From Lycium barbarum (Eukaryota; Streptophyta; Magnoliopsida; Solanales; Solanaceae), in NCBI RefSeq assembly GCF_019175385.1, contig NC_083345.1, positions 122,577,657 through 122,641,656 of the forward strand: a stretch of 64,000 nucleotides of DNA. Direction: 5' to 3'. The translations under genes and the position numbers were made by a program. The notes below the pieces were generated by a model that was not told the origin of the DNA, did no database searches, and was given only the letters and a program-made list of their open reading frames with translations. This document shows positions 34,382 through 46,683 of the stretch, piece after piece (positions within the stretch are counted from its first letter, which is position 1; each line of letters opens with the position of its first letter).

Positions 34382-37300
34382 TGTTATATCCCGTATTTTT
34401 GAACGTCGGATTATTTGTAAGCTGAGATGGGGCCCACACGTCAAGATTTTTTTTGGAACATGTGACAAGTTATATGAATCACATATGTAAAGTTAAACAC
34501 AACTCACGAAGGACCCTTGGGCCAAATCAAAGTGGAAGCCCTCCAAACGAATATTTTTAAGAAAACGTTTTCGGGTGACCTGACTTTGAGGGGCAAAAAC
34601 GGTATTATAAGTTTGGAATTTGGAAAAATACCAAGAAATAGAAGTTGTAGATAATTGAATTAGCTTTCCAACCATAGGTCGTGGGTTCCCAGGTGACGTC
34701 GTTACAAGGAGATATGGACGTTTTAAGGTCAGTGGGCTAGGCCCAACTCGGGACCAACCGGGTAGGCCCAAAAAATAAAAAAATGAAAAATTAAGGCCCA
34801 ATTGTGTGCGGGTGGCCGGCCATATTATGGCCCAAGCCCATGATTTTAATTAATTTCCATGTGGTAATTAAATATAAGTGGTCATAACCCTTAGAAACTT
34901 CAAGAAGAAATTAGAAAGCAAGAACAAAACAAAAGATGAAGAGCAAGAAACATGGCATTCGGCCATGACCATGAAATTCTAGCTCCTTAAAATCTTCCTC
35001 CAAAAATTATTTTCTTGTGGTATTCCCACTAATTCAAGGGTCCTTTACAACTTGGTGTAGTTGTTTTGGAAGATAGAGAGCTTGTTTCATCAAGTTGACA
35101 ACTTGTTCAAGTGAAGAAGATTGTAGAAAAAGGTAAGAATCAATTCCTTTTTCTTATGTTATGAAAGTTTGTTTGTGTTGTAGTATGTGGAAATGAGTAG
35201 AAATTATGGAAATGTGGAAGTTTGCAAAGTGGGTGTGTGTGTAGGCATGTAGCCGTGTGTGTGTAATGTTGTATGAATATGATGAGTTGAATTTTATGTT
35301 GTGTTCTAGTTGTGGTTATGGTGAAATTTATATTGGAAATGAAATTTGAGTGAATTTGGTTGAAGTTGGAAATATAGGTGTTGGCCGTGTGGTATATGGA
35401 AGTTGAAATGGAAATGAATTAATTTTGTTTGATATGTTAGTTGTGTTGTTGTGATCCTTATAATGTAAAGGAAGGTAAAATGGTTTAAGTTGGCCTTGAA
35501 ATGGAATGTAGAAGATTATGTTAATTTAGTATGATTTCATGATATTATGGAAATGAAAATGTTAAGGTACAAATTATGATTATGGTTGATGAAATTGGAA
35601 GATGGAAATATGTTATGAATATGTAGATTGAAGATTAGAAGTTTTGGATGGATTATGGTTTTGGTGGAAAGTTTGTATATTTTGTATATCTTGTGAATAT
35701 TTTGTAGAAATGATATGAAATGCTTCCGAATTATATTGTAATGATCTTGAGTAGTAATGAATGTAAAAACATTGAGATTGGTTTGGAAATGTGAAGTTGG
35801 AGTGAAAGTTATTGCACTATGTTGGAAAGAAGACTAGTTATGCTATATTGTGTTGTGTAATGATTGTTGTTGTTGGTGGTGTTGTTGTTGGGTTGTTGTT
35901 GAATTATTTTGGCCGAGTTAAATTCTCGGGGATGCTATATGTATAGGGGAGATGCAGCCCAAATTTCCGTAGACAAGTATGAATTAAGATTTGAATTCTT
36001 AAAGGCTTGAAATTGATATTTGGTAAATGTGACCAATTGTAGATTTTGGACGAAACGGGAATTGAATTTGAACTAGCGTAAAAGGCGAAAAAGGTATGTA
36101 AAGCTTTACCTATTCTTCTCTTGGCATGTCCTAGGTATGATAGGCTTGGATACGAGCCTTGGGGACGACTCTACTCTTAGAAATCCGCACCTAAATTTGC
36201 CCCTTTTTCATTCAGTAGAATTGAATTGAATATGTTATGAATAGTTGGAAAATTGCCTAAACATCTAGAACTTGCACAAATAGGACCCGACTACTTTAAA
36301 ACTCTCATAAGTGATGTTATGAAGTGTAACATACGTAAATTATGTACGCCACCTCGTTTGATCCCAGGTGGGCCCACTATTCCCGACTTGTCTCTTATTG
36401 TACTAATGTCTTATTTCAAAGCCATGTAAAATGAAACGTTTTAACTATCCTTCTAGCTACTAAAGGACAATTGTTTAATAGTTCCCGTGAGTCTTGTAAA
36501 CTATTTTGGAATATGGGAGCGACCTCAGAAAGATTATTTCTCCGTAACTTATTATGACATCCGGAATACACTTACTATGATTCTGTTCGATTTCATTCTT
36601 TCGATTTGTCATTCGATATGTCTTGTTGAGCCTCTGTAAATATATGGTATTTTATGTTGCATTTAGTTTCTCACTACTCCATTCGTGGATGCCTCAATGT
36701 TTCCCTCACTGAGCCCGGGCCAGGATATGTTATCACGCGTATTCCACTGCATTGTTTGCCGTGCCTCGATGTGAGGGGGCAGGTATATATGTACATGGGT
36801 TGTGGAGTATGATGTGCCATGTACACACATTCTGATATATGATGATATGATATGATATGATATGGCCATCTGATATGTTTGATATGTGCACATTCTAATA
36901 TGATATGATATGTTACGGAGCTATTCCCTACTCTGGAGTATGCTGTGTTGTGGCGCCAGTGACGGGGTGGCAACCACGTTCTGTTCACCGTGTCCCATAA
37001 TGGGGCCGGATATGGCATATGTTCTGACATGCATTACCTATGTTTTATGAGTAAGCATTTTTGATACTCCGGTTACTATACTTATTTTCTGTATCCTCTG
37101 TTCAGATTATGATTTTGTTTATTGCGCCTTATGCTTTACATACTCAGTACATATTCCGTACTGACCCCCTTTCTTCGGGGGCTACATTTTCATGCCGCGC
37201 AGGTACACCCAGATGATGCGAAGTTATTATAGAGGATGTTCCAGCAGAATTGGAAAGCTCCTTTTGCTCCTGGAGTGCTGCCGAGTCAGAGTGTATGCTA

Positions 37301-37604
37301 TGTTTTCTGATTATTTGTTAGAGACTTTGCAGACAGAGTCGTGGATATAGTATGTCGGTTGTGTATGCGGCTTCATCAGCCGATATGTCATTCTGTATTA
37401 TGTGTTAAATTCTGTACGACCATAGATTCTGTTTGATTTGGAAAGCATCGGACAAGCATATTTTGAGAGTTTATTATATATTTTATTTTTATTTGATTTA
37501 AAAAGTCTACCAAGATTATGTGTGTCCCAAAGGTATGTGGGTTCGCTCGGCTCCGGATGTGGGGCCGGGTGCCCATCACACCCTAGTGGAATTGGGGTGT
37601 GACA
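34382..37604 (+). mobile_element. Solo LTR D, Ty3/gypsy type
   Basis: The 3,223-bp LTR begins TGTTATATCCCG, ends GGGGTGTGACA and is flanked by a perfect CTTTT duplication (34377-34381 and 37605-37609). Its first 450 bp match the U3 of element C on the opposite strand (for example CGTCGGATTATTTGTAAGCT), and its middle matches LTR A. Its last part is different from both. A TATA-like AATTAAATATAAG lies near 34866-34878 and a splice donor AAGGTAAGAA at 35130-35139. Confidence 0.92.
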
Positions 37605-37770
37605 CTTTTAACGGAGGAATATGTATTACTCGACAAAATAATCCAAAGAGTTGGTATAAAGTGCCATGTATAATTACCTTCTGCTATCTGATAATGGATG
37701 AAGGATTCTACTTTGGTTCTGATTATACTCTTTTCGCTCAGCTGACATTAGAACTATTCTTTTTAATAAG
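37605..37770. other. Short unassigned stretch after LTR D
   Basis: No gene or repeat is recognised. It begins with the second copy of the CTTTT target duplication. Confidence 0.4.
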
Positions 37771-37928
37771 GGTGGTGTCCGGGCCAATTTGCGCCCGCTA
37801 TCTCCCACCAAGGCTTTGGCAAATGTGTAGAAATTATATTTTTGCCTGCTGGGATTTGAACATGAGATTTAGGATTCTCATCCGACTTTATTGATCACTA
37901 GGTCACACTAGGCCTTATACTTGAGTGC
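37771..37928 (+). repeat. SINE-like dispersed repeat
   Basis: GGTGGTGTCCGGGCCAATTT followed by GCGC, CCACCAAGGCTTTGG, GCTGGGATTTGAAC and CACTAGGTCACACTAGGCC makes up a short repeat that I recognise as common in Solanaceae intergenic DNA. A fragment of its head lies at 33330-33368 in the opposite orientation. No poly-A or target duplication was resolved. Confidence 0.5.
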
Positions 37929-38435
37929 TAAATGACATTAGAATTTAGAAGTATGCAACACAAAGTAACAAACTCTTGGTTGAAAAATGTGGATGCCTTT
38001 CTTTTTTATCCTAATCCAGTTTCTGGTAATAGAATGCTTGTGTATATTCTGTTGCCAATTCATCTCCTCCCATGTATTGACAAAATTAGACACTAACTGA
38101 ACACCATTTGATGGATTTGGTTTAAGCTTCAATTTTACCTGGTTCAGCAACCTGCTTTCTCTTACGTTAATGTGTAATTACACTTGTGTGAAAAAGCCAT
38201 TTTGATGTGAAGAGACATCGTTTTTCAATCAAAGAGCCTAGCCCCCACCTTTATCCATCCCCCACAGTGGTAGACAGAACTGCAGTAATACGTGAATTTC
38301 TTGTCTTGTAAACCGGAGAATAACAATACTTCAGTCTCAAACAAGTCGTGATCGGCTAAATGAATCTTCGCTAATCTTATTTCTCTGTTTAAATTCATTT
38401 CAGGACAACATCATATAAAAATAAAAATAAAAGCA
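37929..38435. other. Non-coding stretch
   Basis: A 70-codon minus frame (37938-38150) is not recognised. I see no other structure. Confidence 0.35.
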
Positions 38436-38818
38436 TTATAAATATGATATACTGTATTTTTTTATTGGTGTAAAAATCTGTAATAAGGTTGACAAATTCG
38501 TAGAACGCATAGGACCTAAATTAAACAGGATCCAAACATATTTCCAATTAATTGCTAAGTTTGACTTAACATTTGAAGTACCATTTTTCTGTGAACTAGA
38601 CAACACGAATAGCTGCCCGGAATTTCTTTTACGCACGAATTCAACTGCATTAGAGCTGAAACTTCGATTGTTGTCAGAATTTGAAGTAGAATTGCTCACC
38701 TGAATTTCCTAATTTGCACTATGCTTAGTAATATACAATTCATTAGTCGAGCAAGCTTGAGATAACACATTTGTACCATGGCCACTAACCTGATTTGTGG
38801 ATCCAATAGTTTAGGTAT
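38436..38818 (-). pseudogene. Possible gene fragment, serine/asparagine-rich
   Basis: On the minus strand a frame runs from about 38818 to 38436 with one TAG near 38712. Its composition (Ser and Asn-rich, for example SNSTSNSDNNRSFSSN) looks more like a coding exon from a nuclear protein than random AT-rich DNA. I cannot name the parent. It could equally be chance, as there are no other exons in view. Confidence 0.2.
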
Positions 38819-39678
38819 GAAATTCGTAAAACAGTAATAGTTAGGGGAGACTTGTCACTCAAATTCTTTTTCCAATGTACTACTACTTGGAACTTTTTAG
38901 AGGAGCTTTTGGAGCGTGATGCTTACGAGCATGTCACATTCATCCAAGGGTATCTATATATAATATACAGCTTTTGGAGCGTGATGCTTGCGACGTCACT
39001 TCATTCTCTCTTCTTCCTTTTTTTTTTCCTATTTTTATTTTCTACCCTTATCATTTCATATTTTCTTTTTTATTTAATGGAATGCAATTTGTTAAAGTTC
39101 ATAATTTTACTACTATCTAATCTAATTCATTTCTAATAAATATTATTAATAATGAAAGGTGAGACGAGTTACATAAGACCAAAGGTCTTCAATAAATATT
39201 TACTTTTTTTGCTTTAAACTAATTAATATTATTAATGAACATATTTAAATAAAAATATGAGAATATTTAATTTTTTTGCTTTAAACTAATTAACATTATT
39301 AATGAACATATTTAAATAAAAATATGAGAGGAGTTACATATGACCAAAGGTTGTCTTCAATAAATATTAGTTTTATGATAATTAAAGGAGTATAAATTAT
39401 CAATATATATTACCTATATGTATTATGAGGAGGATTGCTCCTCGATTACTCTGTTGCTATAAAGCTATAAACTTTGTGATGCTTTAATTTGGATTTGTTT
39501 TTCATATGTATTTTGTTATACAATTGGGTTTTGGTTTTCGTGGTATGTATATCTTACAATACATATTTGTTTATTTTTGTACTATGAAATGTTTTATATA
39601 TTTGCGCGGTAAATTAACTAGTTTTAATATGAGTTTATGGTAGTTAAGGGGGCTCTATGAAAACCCAATAGTTTAGGT
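38819..39678. other. AT-rich non-coding stretch
   Basis: It contains a direct repeat of about 65 bases (TTTTTTTGCTTTAAACTAAT and onward, near 39205 and 39272) and T-rich runs. No gene is visible. The plus frame 38852-39136 is low-complexity Leu/Phe from T-rich DNA. Confidence 0.45.
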
Positions 39679-39856
39679 GGAGGCGGAGCCAGTAAGGGCA
39701 TGAACCCTCCCTTTGGAGAAAAATTACACTGTATATACATGGTGAAAATTATTTTTTATGTATACATAGTAGATTTTGAGCTCCCTTAGCTTCTTTATTT
39801 GTCTATTTTCTTTATTTTTTTGAACCCCTTTAGTTAAAATTCTGACTCCGCTACTG
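39679..39856. mobile_element. Short dispersed repeat with GGCGGAGCC ends
   Basis: GGAGGCGGAGCCAG on the left and CTGACTCCGCTACTG on the right are imperfect inverted ends around about 150 bp. Another copy lies at 46684-46860, and partial ends occur at 29287 and 32950. I recognise it as a frequent Solanaceae MITE-like repeat, without a firm family name. Confidence 0.55.
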
Positions 39857-40243
39857 AGTTCAGGTATAAAGCTGGCAATACATGATAGTTTAAAGAGATA
39901 TTGTCGCGGATTGTCACTCAATTAAGGGTAGCTCTCTTAGAAAGTCACTCAACTTTATTGTATAACTCAAAAGTCACTCAAGTATGGATATTAACGGTGT
40001 TTCATGTTTGAAAGAAAATTCAGAAGCACTGTGATAAGAAAAAAAGAAAACTGAATGGGGTGAATAATATTAACGAATGACAATGTATTCTGCTTGAAAG
40101 ACATAAGTTTTATAGCAAGTCCCTGTATGCTTCATTAGTGAACAAGACTTTGTTTCGCGAACTAAATAATTAATTTTAAAAGAATAAAAGCCTATTTTAA
40201 AATTATAAGTATAATCCTTTTTATTCAAACATTCAATAATAAA
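39857..40243. other. Non-coding stretch with MITE scrap
   Basis: Three GTCACTCAA motifs at 39913-39985 match the arms of the foldback MITE at 17775. No gene is visible. Confidence 0.4.
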
Positions 40244-40245
40244 TA

Positions 40246-40456
40246 CTCTCTCTGCCTCAAAAAAATGGTCCTACTTTTTTTATTGGTTTGTCCTAAAAAG
40301 ATTGACATTTTTTAAAATTTAGAAATAATTTAACTTTACGAGATGATTTACAGCCACACAAATATCTAAAATTTATTTTGGACGACAAATTTCAAAAGTC
40401 TATCTTTATTTCTTAAACTCCGTGCCACGTGGACAATCTTTTTAGAACGGAGGGAG
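40246..40456. mobile_element. Stowaway-type MITE
   Basis: The element is bounded by TA dinucleotides and has ends CTCTCTCTGCCTCA and CGGAGGGAG, the usual Stowaway (Tc1/mariner) inverted ends. It is non-coding. Confidence 0.65.
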
Positions 40457-40522
40457 TAATTCTTCTACTGTTCTACATTACAAAACCTGCATACTAGTCC
40501 CTGAACAACTTTAAATATTAAT

Positions 40523-40700
40523 TCCTCCATTTACTTTTACTTGTTCATAATAGACTTTGTACACTTTAAAAATATAATCAATAAAATGCATAATTTACCA
40601 TGATTTTCATATCAATTGATGCATAATTTTCATGAACTTGAAAATGAGAAATTAGTGCTAAGAATAAAACAGGAAAAAGAAACTATTTTTCTCTTAATAT
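40523..40700. mobile_element. MITE fragment
   Basis: CCTCCATTTACTTTTACTTG starts a repeat whose other half-like copy lies at 41385-41651, with shared AATTGATGCATAATTTT. It is cut off by another MITE-like start at 40703 (TACTCCCACCGTCCCAATTT). Confidence 0.5.
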
Positions 40701-40832
40701 GTTACTCCCACCGTCCCAATTTATATGAAAGTTCACTAGTTTAGGGAGTCAACATCCATTTCTTGAACTATGATTTTCTTCAACTCTTTTCATATATGTG
40801 AATTATTAATTATGTAGACTTATAGTACTTTT

Positions 40833-41258
40833 TACTTCATCCGTCTCATAATAAGTGTCATCTTAGCCAAAAATACGCATATTAAGAAATCAATGGTGAA
40901 GTGTAAAGTTTACCAAATTACCTTTATGTAAAAAAAATATTTTTTCCTCTTGATGATTAGAGCATACACAAGTAGTTCATCTTTTGACATTGAGAATCCA
41001 ACCATCATCATTTAGAGTACTTCTTTTGCCCCTTACTAATTCTATCTTCCATAGGCCAAAACGTTCATTTTCACGTGAAACCCAAAATTTGACACTATGA
41101 ATCCAACTTTTGGCCTTGAATAAAGAAACTTGTCATTTTTTATCCAAGGGCAAAGATGGAAAAAATTAGTCAATATATGTATTGGCATCCTAAGGTGACA
41201 CTTAATATGATACAATATTTTTAGTTAAGGTGACACTTATTATGGGACGGAGAGAGTA
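40833..41258. mobile_element. Stowaway-type MITE with internal insertion
   Basis: Ends TTCATCCGTCTCATAATAAG and TATGGGACGGAGAGAG are inverted copies, with GTGTCATCTTAGCC matched by AAGGTGACAC. The middle (about 40960-41200) is longer than usual for such a MITE and may hold a further insertion. Confidence 0.6.
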
Positions 41259-41655
41259 TATAGTTTCCAAATATGTACATATTATTATAAAATACTTGAA
41301 GAATCTATGTCTAAAATTTAGTCAAATAAAAAACTGTTTGACTCCCCCAACTGGTCAATCTTCAAATAAATTGAGACAAAGGGAGTATAATGTACTTTTA
41401 CTTGTCCACTATGGACTTTGCATGTCCCTTAAGAAATAATAAATGAAGTGTATAATTTATCATAGACCTATATTAATTGATGCATAATTTTGGAACAGGA
41501 GAAAAAACCCTCATTTTTCTAATCGACAAAAGAGTGAAAATGCTATGAATAAAAAAATAGAAATTATCTTCTCTTGATATGCTAAACGTGATAAGTAAAA
41601 GTAAAAATTTATTTTAAAAATACTGAGTAAGTAAAAATGAACGAAGGAAGTAAAT
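41259..41655. repeat. Further MITE pieces
   Basis: A piece related to the repeat interrupted by LTR A (CTTGAAGAATCTATGTCTAA) is followed by a copy of the 40523 MITE ending AATGAACGAAGGAAGTAA. Boundaries are blurred by nesting. Confidence 0.5.
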
Positions 41656-42710
41656 AAATAAAATCTAATTTTAGCATATATACACGTATAGTAGTAGTAA
41701 AAATGAACGGAAGAATGATGAATGATGAATGATGAATGATGTTTGAAGTTTGATGGAAATTGGAAACTGAATTTCATATCCAAAATGTCACCATCTTCTT
41801 TTTTTTTTGTTTGTTTGTTTTTTAGCTGCAAAGGTATCTCCTTTATAACATTTAATGGAGTAGTATCCATCTATCACACGACTAATAATTGTTTCCGTCA
41901 GAAGAATCTGGTCGGTCCTCTCCAATCACCATTTATTCAAACAAAAGTATAGCACTTTTTTTGTTAAAGAGGGAATAATAATAATTTTACACTATCACTC
42001 AATTAATAATAAAAATATTTACCACTAATCAGTACGGCAGATTTTTTGCAGTTCTTCACGTTATATGGTTAAACTTACGGTAGGTGAGCAAACATGTCGG
42101 TGGTTTCATTTTCACTTGTTTATTACTACCATTTATTTTACTTGCATATTATTGTTGGCATTAGACACATCAACACATGTCACTTTGCCTATCTCAAAAT
42201 GAGAAAGTAAGATCTCTTGCCGTTTTACAATTTAAATAAGAAAATGGTCTTGTTAGATTTCTCATGTTCTTTTTAAATTTTTTATGTGTAAAAAATAATT
42301 TTTTTTTGTAAAATTATCATGAAATTAAAAAAAAAATTGTAAGGGAATAAAAACTATTTCTTCCTCTCCAAACTAGCAAGTATTCCAAACAAAAACGTCT
42401 CCAAAGTTTGTGCTTTCCGTCGATCAACCCACCCCTCAAATAGTGATCATGAAAATATATAATAAATGAAATACCAATTCCACCCCTCAAATAGTGATCA
42501 TGAAAAAGATATATACAAGGGCGGAAATGTATTTCCACAGGCCAGAACCCATGCTCCAAAACCACAGGATATACAGCCAAAAGCCTATAGTTTTTTTTTT
42601 CCAAGAAGCGCACTATATATAAACATCTTTTCTTGTTTACACGTAGTGTAATTGGTACTTATAACATTCCCTTGTTCTAGGTGATTAAATTTGGTCAATC
42701 TAGGTGCCTT
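41656..42710. other. Non-coding AT-rich stretch
   Basis: It has (ATGA)-rich microsatellite DNA near 41715-41738 and a direct repeat of about 20 bases, CCACCCCTCAAATAGTGATC, at 42428 and again at 42480. No credible gene is visible; the minus frames are low-complexity Phe/Tyr strings. Confidence 0.45.
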
Positions 42711-43093
42711 AAGGGTCGTTTGGATGTACAGGAATAATGCTGAGTGTATTAGAAATGTAGGGATTAATAATCCATGTAATAGTAATGCAAACATTAGTTA
42801 TGCTGAGATTATTTCTTATCTCATGTTTGTATGATATATTAAAAAAAACGTGCATTGCTTAATTTCTAGAAAAGAATATTTGTTTACAAAAACACCCTCC
42901 ACATTCTTTAGCGTCGTTGGGGGACTTCATGAGTAATTTTGTCTTTAACCATGCTAATGCATGTATTAATAGTTTTTATATTGCTAGTATCATGGTTTGC
43001 TACGTATTAGTTATACATAGGATAATGCCAAATAGGGTGTATAACTAATACTTGTATTAGTATACATAGGTTGAAAGAGTGTACTAAACAAGG
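42711..43093. mobile_element. Possible hAT-like MITE
   Basis: It begins AAGGGTCGTTTGGATGTACA and ends near GTGTACTAAACAAGG. The interior has repeated TAATGCATGTATTAATA-like motifs. This form (GGTCGTTTGG ... CCAAACRACC) is common among Solanaceae hAT-type MITEs, but the ends are degenerate here. Confidence 0.45.
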
Positions 43094-43399
43094 AATTAGT
43101 AATACACAAAGCTAATGCATGCTAACTTTGTAATTCTAAAATCATAGCATTCAAATGACATTTTGATACATTAAATACATTTTTAATTTAAGATAGCACA
43201 ATTTGAAAGGCTCTTATTTTGTCAAACTAATAGATAGATGGACTCAAAGAATCATAGGTATCCCATAGCGTGTACACACCCCTAAGTATGGACTAAGCTA
43301 AGCCAGCTAAGCATAATTAACTCTAACTATTAACTAACTAATTAGAGTACTAAGCTGAAGGTACAACAATAATAATCAAGTATCTGAGCTTTTTCGGTA
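43094..43399. other. Non-coding stretch
   Basis: No recognised feature. Confidence 0.35.
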
Positions 43400-43866
43400 A
43401 TCTGTGCAACTTCCAAAAACATGAACATGAATATAGGTGGCATATGAGCCCATGGGTTGCAAAACATAACTTGTGAGCATTGCTTGTAACATAACTTGTA
43501 AACATGGTTCGCAACATAATCTATCATGTATATAGATACATAATATAACTTGTATGAAACATGAAAACATGCATGACTCATGGAGTAGATTAATATTGGT
43601 TCATGACTTGCAATTGAGAACCCAAGGGATTAAGGCATGGGTATTCATGGATTACGGACAGGTTCATGACAATCATAATGTCGTATCATGAATACAATTA
43701 ACGAAGCCGTAAATTAAGCATGGTATAGTTATGCATATACCTAGGATCATCATTAACTAGTGTAAAACCTTTGATTCTAAAGCAAAACGTGATTTCATGG
43801 ATTGAACGTGGCGTGGGGAAGAACAATAATGTTCCTACACGTGGATAGAAGCCCTACATACATGTA
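43400..43866 (-). mobile_element. Degraded fragment of an F-type chromovirus LTR
   Basis: The stretch follows the middle of element F's LTR in the same orientation. It has CATGAACATGAATA and GCCCATGG, repeated CATAACTTG, TTCATGGATT, then GTGGGGAAGAACA and TGGATAGAAGCCCTACATAC, matching about 53735-54155. No ends or coding parts remain, so it is an old LTR scrap. Confidence 0.55.
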
Positions 43867-44385
43867 AACGCTCCAATCCAATGAATTATCTTGTTTCTCT
43901 GACCAAGAACACCCAAAAGTTATTGTCTTTATTTTATGTGAAAATGATTATTAAAATTATTGCAAATTATCTTTTTTTTCCTATGAAATTTATTATAGAC
44001 AAATAAAAATGTAGTCATGACATTTATGCTATGAGATTGTTCCCCGTGGCTGGTCTTTTCCCTACATCAGTTCCACTTGGGCCTTGTAATTGGACTATAA
44101 CTTTCCGTGGATCTCTTCTTTTCTTAATCCTTTCATTCCTTTTAATTTGTTTTTATACTAATTTTTTTTTCTTTTAACCTGTTTATTTCAGCAAATCACA
44201 AAAGATCTATTAATGTTTTTTCCTATATTACTCTTATTATTTAGTAACTATATAGAGTATTAATAGTCAAACCTAAATTTTCAAAGCATGATTAATAATA
44301 GTAATTTATTATGTATGTTTTACCCCTAATAAATAATTTCTTGAGAAAAGTGTCAAGCCAACAAGAGACGAGTAAATAGAAACTT
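43867..44385. other. Non-coding AT-rich stretch
   Basis: Short MITE-like scraps only (for example CATTCCTTTTAATTTGTTTT near 44133). No gene is visible. Confidence 0.4.
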
Positions 44386-44640
44386 TGCGCGGATTACCCT
44401 TCTTATGGATTGGTTTAATGTTTGCTCCTCAAATCGCTGGTCTACAAAATCAGTGATTCTTGGTTCGATCCCTAGCAGAGTCGAAAAAAAATCGCAAGGC
44501 AATTCGGGCAAAGTTACATAAAAACTTTGTCTTGTCCGGTATAAGAAATGAAGTTATTCGAGATAAGTTGTGTAGTAACTAATTCGCTTATGCCGGACAA
44601 GGCAAAATTTTTATGAAATTCTGCTTGCAAAATTAGGTCA
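44386..44640. mobile_element. Hairpin-bearing short repeat
   Basis: Two 29-base arms at 44517-44545 and 44587-44615 (core CTTGTCCGGTATAAG and CTTATGCCGGACAAG) form an inverted repeat with few mismatches around a 41-base loop. Upstream, GGTTCGATCCC at 44462-44472 matches a tRNA box B, which could indicate a SINE-like origin. The outer boundaries are approximate. Confidence 0.45.
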
Positions 44641-45636
44641 TAGATAAGAATAGATCCCTTTTTATTTTCAATGCCATGAATATTTTCGGCCATTTTTTTT
44701 TACTTAAAATGTCGAATAGGAAATGTAAAGACCAGCAATTTGAACGTGATCGTTCGTGCGAATTGCCCTTCGAAAGAGGTTTCTGTTCCTGAATAGGTTT
44801 TGAGTGACAACTTAAATTTCTGAAATTTAAATTTTAAATAAAATCAAACTTGTAACAGTATCTAAAGCTAACTTAGTGGACAATTATCTAAAGTCAGTTT
44901 GGAGTCCACTGATGTGGGGCTTCTCGTTTGTTTGTCTCCCACTGTACAGATATCCAACATGTCTTGTAAACAAGATCCAATATAAATATTTTATTAACCT
45001 GTGGGGACCATGGATTCATTCTCAACCAAATAGAACTCTGACTGATTGATTCTATATAAAGGTATATATATAAAAGAAGGGTCTGTGGAAAAAGAAATGA
45101 AATGAATTCCCATGTGCATAACAATAAATTATCTTGAAGTGGGACAAACTTTGGATTTTTTCTGTGCTTACTCAATTAATTAATGAAAATGAGTTTCGCA
45201 GTGGAACTTAGAACAATCAATATTTTCTTCTCCTGTCTATTTTTAGTTTATAGTTTTCTTAGCTCCCTTTAACTTTCTTACACGGCAATGAGTCAGCAGT
45301 TTCTATAGAGAATATTAATGATGTTGTTGAACAATGATTTTGGAGAGGGAATATCAAATGTTGCGGTGAATTGGGAAACATTTCTTAATATTAGATCAAA
45401 GATTTTGTGTTCAAATTCTGAAAATAAAATTGTCTTCCATAGAAAGCGTTTTCCTTTATGAGTTATTTGATTTGAAAACAAGTTATATTAAAGTAATAAT
45501 GGAGGATTTGATAATATAAGGTTCAGTTTGATTCGGGGTACTAAATTTAATATACGAGTTATCACTTAAAGTATTTATTTATTTTCTTAACTAAAAAATA
45601 ATGATTTTATAATTATATCCTTGGCTGTGAATAATT
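44641..45636. other. Non-coding stretch
   Basis: No supported gene or repeat. The minus frames at 44894 and 45293 show no recognised motifs. Confidence 0.4.
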
Positions 45637-46130
45637 GTCACGATCCATTTCTAGACCGTGCGGGTACTACCTTTTCCAAATCGGTGAAACGAGAAACTGG
45701 AGAAAGATGGGGACAAGAGCATACATGAAGACTCTTATTTTGGACCGGAGGAACGCTTGGCCGGAGCTAATCGGAGGGACTATTTGGTCTGGTTCCTTCG
45801 TCACCGAACTGGTCGAGGTCGTTAGCCCGGGTGTCTGTTCCGTTGTTCCGATACAGCCGTTGCACACGAGCCACGCGCCAGTAGCGTCCTGCCATGGTCA
45901 ACCACCAACCATGCGTGTGTCAGACCGTACGGCTAACCTAATCCCACAAATCCGTTCAGAGTTGTCCTTATTATTATTATTATTATATGATTCACATAGT
46001 ATGAGGCCCATAGAGGCAACACTATAAATAGAGCTCATCCCCCTCCTTTGGGGGGTGGCTTTTTCTTTTTCCAAGAACACTTATAATAGCAAAACATATA
46101 TGCAATCTCTCTCTAAGATCGGATTCGGTC
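45637..46130 (+). mobile_element. Probable LTR remnant with TATA box
   Basis: It starts TTGTCACGATCC, like many LTR starts, and is GC-richer than its neighbours. It has a TATA box CACTATAAATAGAGC near 46019-46033, followed 50-60 bp later by an AACACTTATAATAG stretch. The 130-codon frame 45635-46027 lies across it and has no recognised domain. The other end, primer site and target duplication were not found. Confidence 0.35.
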
Positions 46131-46683
46131 CATAGCAGTTATTTTGATTTCCATTGTATTTCTTCGAACAAGTTGCAAACATTAATACACTTGACCAATT
46201 GCTTTGCCACATAACGTTCATACATTCCATTTTCCCTACGATATATATTGAGATCCAAACGCATATCTACTGTACGTACAACCATTATTAACACCCACTA
46301 ACTCGATCCTCTTAAATCTATCCTTTTAAATTTTCTGTTTCTTTCCAACTTTAAAACTTCTTTACTACTTACTATCTAGGGAACTCTAAGTTATTTTCCA
46401 ATTTACATTGGCATAATAAATTCTTTTTTAATATGAAAATTATCTTAATTAAACCCAAGGCAGTGTTCAAAAGTGCTACAGGAATTTCAACAAAAAATAC
46501 AAGATCAGCTTTTTTAAAGATGTTAAAAGTTAGTAATTAAAAGTGATGTTTGTAAAGAGAATAAGAGAATCACTTGATACTTTAGGCTAATTAACAAGTA
46601 TAAATCAATATAGCTCAAGTTATATATCAAGGTAAAAGTTCTTTGTCCTCAAATTGTAAGAAGGCACGAATCTATATATAAAC
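46131..46683. other. Non-coding stretch
   Basis: No recognised feature. Confidence 0.35.

Noticed and set aside
44462..44472. tRNA gene suggested by GGTTCGATCCC
   Set aside because: Only box B is present. No cloverleaf, anticodon arm or box A at the right distance was found.
45635..46027. 130-codon plus frame
   Set aside because: It crosses a GC-richer LTR-like remnant up to its TATA box and has no domain. Treated as a chance frame.
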